From NCBI GenBank assembly GCA_009827235.1, contig SPMW01000024.1, positions 1-24,040 of the forward strand: a DNA stretch of 24,040 bases. Direction: 5' to 3'. This document shows positions 1 through 6,253 of the stretch, piece after piece. The notes beneath the pieces were generated by a model, which saw nothing but the letters and a program-made list of their open reading frames with translations, ran no database searches and was not told where the DNA came from. How positions within the stretch are numbered: the first letter of the stretch is position 1; every line of letters begins with the position of its first letter. The position numbers were made by a program, and so were the translations under genes. This DNA comes from Candidatus Campylobacter infans (GTDB lineage: Bacteria > Campylobacterota > Campylobacteria > Campylobacterales > Campylobacteraceae).

Positions 1-788
1 ATCGCCTTAGTAAAGAAAATGAAAGCACGGTGATTTTTACCCTTGGGCAAAGCCCTGATAATGTGGGGAGATTTTTTGTTTTACTTGGCGGGATTTTATC
101 TGTTTTAATGCTATTAAATGCGCTAATTTTAATGCCATACGCACAACACTTAAATAAAACATTCATCGAATACAAAAAAACAAAATTTAGCCTAAATATC
201 CGTCCTGGCGAGTTTGGACAGCGTTTTGGCGAATGGCTAGTTTTTGCTAATGAACAAGATAAAGAAGAGTTTTCATATAAAAATATCGTTCTTTATAATC
301 CAAATCCGCTTAATGAAAGATTAATCACGGCCCAAAGCGGCGAGCTAATAAATGAAAATAGCGCGCTAGCTTTAAAGCTAGAAAATGGGCGTTTATATGA
401 TATTAGCTTACAAAAATGGCAAATAGGCGAGTTTAAGGATATGACAATCCGTTCAAGCATAGCCAGCACGCGTTTTGGGGCGTTTAATTTACTTGAATAC
501 TGGAAAGAAGCATTAAGCAACCAAAAGCGTGCGCGAGATTTTAGTATTTATACGCTAGTTGCGCTTTTTCCGCTTGCTTGCGTGCTTTTTGCCCTTAGTT
601 TTGGGTTAATTACGCAACGCTACGAAAATGGCATATTGTATTTTGGTAGCTTTGGCGTTTTGCTTGCGTATTTTGCGCTCATTGTGATACTAGCTAAAAA
701 ACCAAGCATTGCGATAATATTGATTTTTACGCTCTTTTTTAGCATTTCATTTCTTACATTTAAGCATAAAATTTTAAGCAAATACTAA
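1..788 (+). CDS. LptF/LptG-family lipopolysaccharide export permease, C-terminal part (5' end outside window)
   Basis: The reading frame is open from the left edge, so the first GTG at 30 is probably internal and the gene is cut by the window. What remains is one membrane segment near the start (about residues 12-36 counted from that GTG), a soluble middle of about 130 residues, and three C-terminal hydrophobic segments. This fits the second half of the YjgP/YjgQ (LptF/LptG) fold: TM3, periplasmic beta-jellyroll, TM4-6. In the family, LptF and LptG pair with the ATPase LptB to extract lipopolysaccharide from the inner membrane. The stop shares one base with the truA start (TAATG), so the two are translationally coupled. 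I recall the same permease-truA order in Campylobacter jejuni. LptF is a little more likely than LptG on that context, but the sequence alone does not decide. Confidence 0.8.
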   Translation, partial: RLSKENESTVIFTLGQSPDNVGRFFVLLGGILSVLMLLNALILMPYAQHLNKTFIEYKKTKFSLNIRPGEFGQRFGEWLVFANEQDKEEFSYKNIVLYNPNPLNERLITAQSGELINENSALALKLENGRLYDISLQKWQIGEFKDMTIRSSIASTRFGAFNLLEYWKEALSNQKRARDFSIYTLVALFPLACVLFALSFGLITQRYENGILYFGSFGVLLAYFALIVILAKKPSIAIILIFTLFFSISFLTFKHKILSKY

Positions 789-1540
789 TGAAAATAGCTC
801 TAATTTACGCATATAATGGCGCTGGTTTTAGTGGCTCGCAAGCTCAGCCACACAAAAATACCATCGAAAATGCGCTAAATGCCACGCTTACGCGACTTGG
901 GATTTTTGAGCCTGTTATTTCAAGCTCGCGCACAGATAAGGGAGTGCATGCGCTAATGCAAGTTAGCACCACGCATTGTGGCGATTTTTGGAGCCAAGAA
1001 AAGCTAAAAGAGCAAATCTCTCACCATTTACCGCCTAAGATCACCCTAAAAGCCGTGCGCATCGTAGATGAAAGCTTTCATCCGCGTTTTAGCGCGCAAG
1101 CAAGAACTTATCGCTACATCTTAGCCCATAGCGATAAAAACGCCTTTTTGGCCGATTTTGTGTATTATTTTAAACAAATCAATAACGCTAAATTAAAACA
1201 AGCTCTTAAAATCTTTTGCGGAGAGCATGATTTTAGCGGGTTTTATAAGCTTGGCTCAAATGAAAAATCTAGCATTAGATGCGTGTATTTTGCTAGCTCA
1301 CGCTTTTTTAAAACTAGTTTGGGAGATTTTACGCTAATTAGTATAAAAGCCAATGGTTTTTTACGCTCGCAAGTGCGTCTAATGCTAGCAAATGCGCTAC
1401 AAGCAAGCAGCGATGAAAATGCGATGAATGCGTTAAAAGATAGATTTTTAAATCAAAATTTAAAGGCAAAAATCCCTACTAAAATTCCAGCTCCGGCTCA
1501 GGGTTTGTATTTAAAAAAAATTTTTTATTCTAAATTTTAA
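788..1540 (+). CDS. truA: tRNA pseudouridine(38-40) synthase TruA
   Basis: The 250-residue protein has the normal TruA length. TruA converts uridines 38-40 in the anticodon stem-loop of many tRNAs to pseudouridine in the cytoplasm. Near the N-terminus is a YNGAGFSGSQ motif (residues 9-18). The catalytic loop SSRTDKGVHA (46-55) contains the invariant aspartate, here D50. Later segments such as FSARTYRYIL-like and HDFSGF also match the family. The start ATG overlaps the stop of the upstream permease by one base, so it is firmly placed. The gene is followed by a 35-base convergent gap before the TauE-family gene on the other strand. Confidence 0.96.
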   Translation: MKIALIYAYNGAGFSGSQAQPHKNTIENALNATLTRLGIFEPVISSSRTDKGVHALMQVSTTHCGDFWSQEKLKEQISHHLPPKITLKAVRIVDESFHPRFSAQARTYRYILAHSDKNAFLADFVYYFKQINNAKLKQALKIFCGEHDFSGFYKLGSNEKSSIRCVYFASSRFFKTSLGDFTLISIKANGFLRSQVRLMLANALQASSDENAMNALKDRFLNQNLKAKIPTKIPAPAQGLYLKKIFYSKF

Positions 1541-1575
1541 TTATTGCTTTATAAAATACCATCTAGCCTAAAAGC

Positions 1576-2349
1576 TTAATAAAGGCTTTTAATGCCGTCA
1601 TAGAGTAGTTTTAGCGTGGTTGCTGCTACTACGCATAAAAATATTATTCTAACAAAGCCGGCTTCTTTTTTTATCACCATATGCGCGCCCAAATACCCGC
1701 CGATTAGCTGCCCTGCGCCCATTACAAAGCCTAGGATCCAAAGCACTTGCCCACCAGCTATAAATACGCTAAGAGAAACGATATTTGAGGTAAAATTTAA
1801 AGCCTTCGTATGAGCTACGGCGCGTTTTGTTTCAAGTGCTATTAAAGCAAGCATCGCAAAAGTCCAAAAACTACCAGCACCAGGGCCAAAAAATCCATCA
1901 TAAAAGCCCAAAATTAGCCCAAAAACAATATAAAATGCGTTTTCTTTCATCAAGGCTTTTTTTGCTTGTGTTTTAAAATTTGAGCCAAAAAGCGTGTAAA
2001 TAAAAATGCCAACTAAAAGCACAGGGATTAAAAAACGCAAAAAGCTAGGATCAATGGCTAAAACGCTTAAAGTCCCAAGTATTGCACCTAGTAGCGTAAA
2101 AAATATGCCAATGGCGATTTTTCGCCACTCCACATAGCCTTTGCGCGCGAAGTTAAAAGTCGCTGAGAGCGTGCCAAAACAGCCTTGAAGTTTATTTGTG
2201 CCAAGGGCTAAATGCTCAGGCAAACCAACTGCTAAAAGAGCAGGCAAGGCAATTAGCCCGCCACCACCTGCAACAGCATCGATAAAGCCAGCAAACACCG
2301 CCACGCCAAAAAGCAAAGCATAGACCCACAAGGCTAATTCGCTCTCCAT
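1576..2349 (-). CDS. TauE/SafE (YfcA-like) sulfite exporter family membrane protein
   Basis: A 257-residue, very hydrophobic protein with about eight membrane segments. The N-terminal GFIDAVAGGGGLIALPALL stretch (from about residue 21) and LALGTNKLQGCFG are typical of YfcA-like TauE/SafE permeases. The second half repeats the pattern with GFYDGFFGPGAGSFW and AHTKALNFTSN. The family contains exporters of sulfite, sulfoacetate and other organic anions, but the YfcA branch has no settled substrate, so none is assigned. It lies 38 bases downstream of the racemase gene on the same strand, with an AAAGG ribosome site, and could be last in a dcuA-racemase-permease transcript. Its stop overlaps a small hairpin (about 1569-1591) in the convergent gap with truA. 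Confidence 0.88.
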   Translation of the reverse strand: MESELALWVYALLFGVAVFAGFIDAVAGGGGLIALPALLAVGLPEHLALGTNKLQGCFGTLSATFNFARKGYVEWRKIAIGIFFTLLGAILGTLSVLAIDPSFLRFLIPVLLVGIFIYTLFGSNFKTQAKKALMKENAFYIVFGLILGFYDGFFGPGAGSFWTFAMLALIALETKRAVAHTKALNFTSNIVSLSVFIAGGQVLWILGFVMGAGQLIGGYLGAHMVIKKEAGFVRIIFLCVVAATTLKLLYDGIKSLY

Positions 2350-2387
2350 TTTTTGCCTTTAAATTTTAAAATTTTAATGCTTTAAAG

Positions 2388-3074
2388 CTAGGCGCGCTCT
2401 AATGCATAATCAACGCCAACCTTTGCTAATTCAAGCGTGGCATCGACAAAATTATATTTAGCGTCCAAATAATCCAAAAATAATGGTATTTCAGTACAAG
2501 CTGCTATATAAACATCAGCTTTAATTTCTTTTAAGGTTTGGTTAAAAAGTGGCACGAATTCTTTTGTTTTGCCAGCTTTTACCCCATCATAAATGCAAGA
2601 CATTATTTTTGCTTGTATTTCATCGCTAAAAGCCACGCTATTTAATCCGTTAGCCTCTAAAATCGCATCATAAACCCTAGCTTTTTTGGTGCCGCTTGTA
2701 GCAATTACTGCTATATCCTTAGCGCCGCTAAAATCGCGTTTGATTGCATTTAGGGCGGCTTTTGCAATGTGTAAAATTTTAACGCCTGCGCTTTTTTGTA
2801 TATCATCTGCAAAAAAATGCGCTGTGTTACAAGCCATTAGCATAGCCTCGCAACCAGCGTTTTTTAATAACTTTGCGCTTTGAATTAGCTTTGGCAATGG
2901 ATTTTGGCCTTGCCCTAAGATAAAGGCTGTGCGATCTTCAATTTGTGCGAAGCTGTCTATTACTATATGCAAATGATCTTGATCTTTGCTTGCTGGGGTT
3001 AGATTTATGATTTTTTGATATAAGTCTAAGGTGGCTTGTGGTCCCATTCCACCGATGATTCCTAATTGTTTCAT
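2388..3074 (-). CDS. aspartate/glutamate racemase family protein (RacX/YgeA type)
   Basis: The 228-residue protein opens with GIIGGMGPQAT and carries the two catalytic cysteines of the PLP-independent Asp/Glu racemase superfamily: C82 in MACNTAH and C193 in AACTEIPL. Members interconvert L- and D-amino acids (aspartate, glutamate, sometimes broader) using a two-cysteine, two-base mechanism. It resembles RacX/YgeA and aspartate racemase more than the cell-wall enzyme MurI, because the motifs are MACNTAH and TEIPL rather than the MurI versions. The start is supported by a TAAGGA ribosome site. It lies directly downstream of dcuA, an aspartate/C4-dicarboxylate transporter, which makes aspartate a reasonable guess for the substrate. 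I recall a racemase gene near aspA and dcuA in C. jejuni as well. Confidence 0.88.
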   Translation of the reverse strand: MKQLGIIGGMGPQATLDLYQKIINLTPASKDQDHLHIVIDSFAQIEDRTAFILGQGQNPLPKLIQSAKLLKNAGCEAMLMACNTAHFFADDIQKSAGVKILHIAKAALNAIKRDFSGAKDIAVIATSGTKKARVYDAILEANGLNSVAFSDEIQAKIMSCIYDGVKAGKTKEFVPLFNQTLKEIKADVYIAACTEIPLFLDYLDAKYNFVDATLELAKVGVDYALERA

Positions 3075-3100
3075 GGTATGTCCTTAGAAATAATTATGGG

Positions 3101-3126
3101 TGCTTGCCTAAATATTTAGGCAAGCA
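3101..3126 (-). terminator. perfect 26-bp palindrome between dcuA and the racemase gene
   Basis: The 13 bases at 3101-3113 are exactly the reverse complement of 3114-3126, giving a hairpin with GC pairs in the lower half of the stem. It starts seven bases beyond the dcuA stop. On the minus strand it is not followed by a U-run, so it is more likely a 3'-end stabilising or attenuating structure than a complete intrinsic terminator. It would let dcuA be made in excess over the downstream racemase. Confidence 0.65.
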
Positions 3127-3132
3127 TAAAAT

Positions 3133-4485
3133 TTAGATTAAAATAGGTGCTAGGATAAATCCTAAGATTACAGAAACGGCTACCATTATAGTGCCAGGGA
3201 TAAAAAATGAGTGGTTAAATACCCAAGTACCGCCTTTTGTAGTGCCAGTATCATCCATAGCAATAGCACCTAAGGTAGTAGGGTAAGTAGGCAACACAAA
3301 TAGCCCTGAAACAGCAGCAAAGCTAGCCACTAAAATCCAAACGCCATCAGCATTTTCAGGTGAAGTCATACCCATAGCTAGTGCCACAGCTGGCATCATT
3401 ACCTTTGTAGTAGCAGCTTGTGAGTATAATAAGCAGCTTATGCAATATAGCGCAATCGCTAGCAAGTAAGGATAATCTCTAACAACGCTTGAAGCTACTT
3501 CTTTAATCGCATCAAGGTGTCCATTTACAAAAGTAGTACCAAGCCAAGCGATACCGATAATGCAAATGCAAGCTGTCATACCGCTTTGGAAAGTGCTAGT
3601 TGAGAGCAATTTGCCAGTATCAACCTTGCAAAATACTACTATCATAAAGCCTATGGTAAGCATAAAGCTAATAATAGCATTATCGCGAGCTAATGGCACG
3701 CTATCTTTTGGTATTAGGCCAACGCTTGGAGAAATAGCAAGAGCATAAAGCACAACCGCAATCACACCAATAGCAAAAATAACCACAGAACGCAAAGCAT
3801 AAGGTGGCAATTCTTCATAATGAGCTTCTTTTATTTCTTTTACCAAGCCAGCAGCTAGTCTTGCTTTATAAGTTTCATCTGTGTCTAATCTTACATTATA
3901 AACAACATTTACAAATAAAGCTGTTAAAAGCACAGCTACAAAAGTAGTGCTAATGCAAATAAATAAAAGCATAGGATAGCTTACGCCAAGAGGCTCACAA
4001 ACGCCTGTCATCGCAACAAAAGCAGCTGAAATAGGGCTGGCTGTGATGGCTACTTGACTTGCTACCACGCTAAGTGATAACGGAGCCGATGGCTTGATGT
4101 TTTGTCCTTTTGCAACCTCTACTATTACAGGGATTACAGCAAAGGCTGTGTGGCCTGTACCAGCTAAAATAGTAAGCAAATAAGTAACAACCGGCGCTAA
4201 GAAATTCACATGCTTTGGATTTGCGCGTAAGATTTTTGAAGCGACTTGCACCAAATAATCAAGCCCCCCAGCAACTTGCATTGCTGTGATAGCTGAAATA
4301 ACAGACGCGATGATTAAGATTACATCTATTGGGATGTAAGTCATCTTTGTCTCCATACCTAGTACTACTGTAAGCACGATAACGCCAAGGCCACCGGCAT
4401 AACCAACGCCCATGCCACCTAGCTTTACGCCTAGATAGATACCAGCGAACAATACAGCAATCTGTAAGACTAGCATTATATCCAT
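3133..4485 (-). CDS. dcuA: anaerobic C4-dicarboxylate transporter DcuA
   Basis: A 450-residue, highly hydrophobic Dcu-family carrier. It matches E. coli DcuA better than DcuB from memory: AMQVAGGLDYLV, the AITASPISAA loop, CKVDT, SACICI-like and AWLG segments, LLYSQAAT, ASFAAVSGLFVLPTYPT and DDTGTT near the C-terminus. DcuA exchanges or takes up aspartate, fumarate, malate and succinate at the inner membrane. In Campylobacter it supports aspartate uptake and fumarate respiration under low oxygen. The ATG has a good AAGGAG ribosome site and a TATAAT about 50 bases upstream. The transporter and the adjacent racemase suggest a role in aspartate utilisation. aspA is not in the window. Confidence 0.93.
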   Translation of the reverse strand: MDIMLVLQIAVLFAGIYLGVKLGGMGVGYAGGLGVIVLTVVLGMETKMTYIPIDVILIIASVISAITAMQVAGGLDYLVQVASKILRANPKHVNFLAPVVTYLLTILAGTGHTAFAVIPVIVEVAKGQNIKPSAPLSLSVVASQVAITASPISAAFVAMTGVCEPLGVSYPMLLFICISTTFVAVLLTALFVNVVYNVRLDTDETYKARLAAGLVKEIKEAHYEELPPYALRSVVIFAIGVIAVVLYALAISPSVGLIPKDSVPLARDNAIISFMLTIGFMIVVFCKVDTGKLLSTSTFQSGMTACICIIGIAWLGTTFVNGHLDAIKEVASSVVRDYPYLLAIALYCISCLLYSQAATTKVMMPAVALAMGMTSPENADGVWILVASFAAVSGLFVLPTYPTTLGAIAMDDTGTTKGGTWVFNHSFFIPGTIMVAVSVILGFILAPILI

Positions 4486-4534
4486 GACTACTCCTTAAAA
4501 TAAACTTAGCTTGTAAAAGCTTCGTTTAAATTAT

Positions 4535-4540
4535 ATTATA
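4535..4540 (-). promoter_or_regulatory. candidate -10 box of dcuA
   Basis: The minus strand reads TATAAT here, in an alternating AT context, 50 bases upstream of the dcuA ATG. This would give a leader of about 40 bases with AAGGAG just before the start. No clear -35 box is visible, as is usual for Campylobacter sigma-70 promoters. Confidence 0.5.
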
Positions 4541-4696
4541 TTAAGTTATTAAAACTTGCTTAAAATGATAAAAATTTATTGAAATTTTCGTGATTTTGAT
4601 TGAAATTTACAAAAATTATATATTTTTTAATAAATAATTTTAAAATTTTAATACTTCTAACAAGGCCATAAAATAAGCTAAGAATGAATAAAAAAA

Positions 4697-4781
4697 AAAT
4701 ATAAATTTTAATCTAGCTTTAAAATTAAAAGCCATTTTAAAGCTAAGGCTAGATTAAATAATTTTAATAAAATTTATATTT
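4697..4781. repeat. 85-bp imperfect inverted repeat with 14-bp terminal arms
   Basis: The outer 14 bases at 4697-4710 are the exact reverse complement of 4768-4781. Inside, TAATCT (4709-4714) pairs with AGATTA (4751-4756), and AGCTTTAAAAT (4715-4725) pairs with ATTTTAAAGCT (4734-4744) around an 8-base loop. A 6-base AAGGCT insertion on the right arm and unpaired bases before the outer arm break the symmetry. It lies 14 bases beyond the toxin 1 stop, so it may be the 3' structure of that operon. It could also be a small MITE-like palindromic element. Confidence 0.6.
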
Positions 4782-4794
4782 GATATTTTGCCGT

Positions 4795-5070
4795 TTATTT
4801 TTTGTAGGTATTTTCTCGCGTTGAAATTTCTATAATTTCTATTATTAAAATTTCATCTTGTTTTATACCAATAACGCGATAATTGCCTACACGCCAATGC
4901 CAATAATTTTTAAAGGCTTCAAGTTTAGTAACACTTTTTATCGCAAATGGATTTTCTATTTTTTCAAGCTCTTGTAAAAATGTGCGTATTTTCAAAGCAC
5001 CAATCTTATCGCCTTTTTCAATTTTTTTTAGCTCTTTATCTGCTGTGTGTTTTAGGATAATTTCATACAT
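4795..5070 (-). CDS. RelE/ParE-superfamily toxin, module 1
   Basis: The 91-residue protein has RelE/ParE size and layout: an N-terminal YEIILKHTADKELKKI helix region, then a basic beta-sheet with WHWRVGNYRVIG (about 57-68), then IIEIIEIS and a C-terminal TYKK tail. RelE relatives cut mRNA on the ribosome, while ParE relatives poison gyrase; the sequence here cannot tell which. The start overlaps the upstream antitoxin gene by 8 bases, giving the usual antitoxin-then-toxin order with translational coupling. It is paralogous to the toxin at 20946-21248, sharing the W(H/R)WR(V/L)G(N/D)YR(V/I) block and the C-terminal end. No frame damage is seen, so it looks intact. Confidence 0.82.
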   Translation of the reverse strand: MYEIILKHTADKELKKIEKGDKIGALKIRTFLQELEKIENPFAIKSVTKLEAFKNYWHWRVGNYRVIGIKQDEILIIEIIEISTRENTYKK

Positions 5071-5371
5071 TTAAGCCCATTTCTGCTCTTACTTCTGCTC
5101 TTATTTTGTCTTGTTCGGCTTGTGGCAATTTTTCAAAGTATGCATTTATTTTCTTTATTGATGGTGCTTGTGCTAGAGTGTAGTTTTTTGGCTCATTTAG
5201 GCTCTTTTTAAGTTTTGTTTTTAAAAACTTAATTAGCTCTGTTGTGTGTTTAATTTTTTCGTTTAAGTCTTGTTTGATTTTTTGCTTTTTATTTTCTGCG
5301 TTTATTAGCGCGTTTAAAAGCTGTTTTTTATTCATATTTGAATATTTATCATAATTTATCGTTGCTGGCAT
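5063..5371 (-). CDS. putative antitoxin, module 1 (unrecognised family)
   Basis: A 102-residue lysine-rich protein encoded just before a RelE/ParE-like toxin with an 8-base overlap. This position is the main reason to call it the antitoxin. I recognise no standard DNA-binding fold (ribbon-helix-helix, Xre, AbrB or Phd) in it. It starts with INYDKYSNMNKKQLL (from residue 5), has a helical, probably coiled-coil middle (about 20-55), and ends with an acidic helix containing KLPQAEQDKIRAEVRAEM. The same architecture and N-terminal INY(D/E)KYSNM block occur in the protein at 21232-21555. The C-terminal helix is a candidate toxin-binding segment. The start has a GGGGAG ribosome site. Only about 25 bases separate it from the upstream terminator, so it may lack a full promoter of its own. 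Confidence 0.75.
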   Translation of the reverse strand: MPATINYDKYSNMNKKQLLNALINAENKKQKIKQDLNEKIKHTTELIKFLKTKLKKSLNEPKNYTLAQAPSIKKINAYFEKLPQAEQDKIRAEVRAEMGLNV

Positions 5372-5396
5372 TTTCTCCCCTTTATTAAAATTTCAC

Positions 5397-5420
5397 AAAA
5401 AAGCCCCGCTTTTAAGCGGG
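5397..5420 (-). terminator. rho-independent terminator of the DUF4198 gene
   Basis: On the minus strand a 7-bp stem, CCCGCTT/AAGCGGG (5405-5411 with 5414-5420), is followed by a run of six T residues at 5397-5402. It begins seven bases beyond the stop of the DUF4198 gene and is the clearest intrinsic terminator in the window. Confidence 0.9.
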
Positions 5421-5426
5421 CGTAGT

Positions 5427-6170
5427 TTATTTTTGGTAGTCTTTTGTTTCTACCCAGATTATCGCGCCAAGCTCTACATCGTAAGTTTTGCCGTCTTTTT
5501 TGATTTTTTCATCATCGCTTAATAAAGCAGAAAAGCCCCACCAGCCAGCAAGCGGCATAGTAAAGCTAAACTCACCGCGTTTGTTTGTTTTAATTTCTTG
5601 GGTGATGTGATCTTCGCTTGGAGCTTTTAAGCCTTTATCATTTAGGTATTCAACCTCGACTATCACATCTGCGGCCGGCTTGCCCTTATACATTACCACG
5701 CCACTAAAATTATTGCCCGCATATAGCCCAAAAGGCCTAGTTAGCGGGATAATCTCAGCCTTTAATCCTACGCTTTGATCCCAGCCATCGCCCGCGCCAT
5801 AAGCATCTACTACGCTTTTTGCTGTGTGGTGGATGAAAATTTGCTCATTTGGTTCAAAATACGGCTCTAAATCCACATAAAAAATATGCACCGCAGGCTC
5901 TTTTATATTGTAATTAGCGTTATAAAATCGCATATTGTTTTGTTTTTGTTCTTTTAGGGTTTTTAGCATATCGCTTTTTTTGCCATTTATTAGCACGCCA
6001 GCACTTTTAGGCAGTGGTATATCCATTAAAGTGCCCTCAAATGGATGAGCGAATTTATAAGTTAGCGAAATTTTATCGTTATCAGTGCTAGAAGTTGATG
6101 GAATAACCATACCAAAATGCGCATAAGCCATACTTGCAAAAAGCATAGCGCCAAAAGCTAGTTTTTTCAT
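5427..6170 (-). CDS. secreted DUF4198-family protein (COG5266, probable periplasmic metal-uptake component)
   Basis: The 247-residue protein has a short Sec signal peptide ending in SMAYA (cleavage predicted after residue 17). The mature protein would then begin HFGMVIPS. This matches the DUF4198/COG5266 group, which is often linked to nickel or cobalt ABC uptake systems. The mature N-terminal histidine and a later HH pair (in FIHHTAKS) are plausible metal ligands. The C-terminal third resembles a carboxypeptidase-regulatory or Ig-like beta domain (PAADVIVEVEYLN, then GEFSFTMPLAGWWGF). No transporter subunits are adjacent, so it is an orphan here. It is monocistronic: a TATAAT at 6194-6199 and an AAAGGAG site precede it, and a strong terminator follows. 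The metal role is inferred from the family, not shown. Confidence 0.8.
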   Translation of the reverse strand: MKKLAFGAMLFASMAYAHFGMVIPSTSSTDNDKISLTYKFAHPFEGTLMDIPLPKSAGVLINGKKSDMLKTLKEQKQNNMRFYNANYNIKEPAVHIFYVDLEPYFEPNEQIFIHHTAKSVVDAYGAGDGWDQSVGLKAEIIPLTRPFGLYAGNNFSGVVMYKGKPAADVIVEVEYLNDKGLKAPSEDHITQEIKTNKRGEFSFTMPLAGWWGFSALLSDDEKIKKDGKTYDVELGAIIWVETKDYQK

Positions 6171-6193
6171 ATTTTCTCCTTTAAAAAGCCTAG

Positions 6194-6199
6194 ATTATA
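6194..6199 (-). promoter_or_regulatory. candidate -10 box of the DUF4198 gene
   Basis: TATAAT on the minus strand, 23 bases upstream of the ATG, preceded by a T-rich stretch and followed by an AAAGGAG ribosome site. It lies in the 83-bp divergent gap shared with glnD. Confidence 0.6.
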
Positions 6200-6241
6200 A
6201 AAAATATTCTCTTAAAAGCGCATAAAAGCACGATTTTTAGC

Positions 6242-6247
6242 TATAAT
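6242..6247 (+). promoter_or_regulatory. candidate -10 box of the glnD-like gene, very close to the ATG
   Basis: TATAAT preceded by TTTTTAGC lies only six bases before the ATG at 6254. If used, transcription would begin at or within a base or two of the start codon, giving a leaderless mRNA. No ribosome binding site is visible before this ATG, which agrees with that. Confidence 0.5.
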
Positions 6248-6253
6248 CCGCGA

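Larger units (their letters stand above)
4486..4794. other. 309-bp gene-free AT-rich gap between dcuA and toxin 1
   Basis: No credible coding frame on either strand. It holds the minus-strand dcuA leader and promoter at the left, a monotonous AT stretch with the AATTTTAAAATTTTA motif at 4636-4650, an A-run near 4690-4699, and a structured inverted repeat at 4697-4781 next to the 3' end of the toxin gene. No tRNA or recognisable small RNA was seen. Confidence 0.6.

Noticed and set aside
1569..1591. Hairpin AAAGC...GCTTT across the TauE-family stop codon
   Set aside because: Short and weak, overlapping the coding end; not enough to call a terminator.
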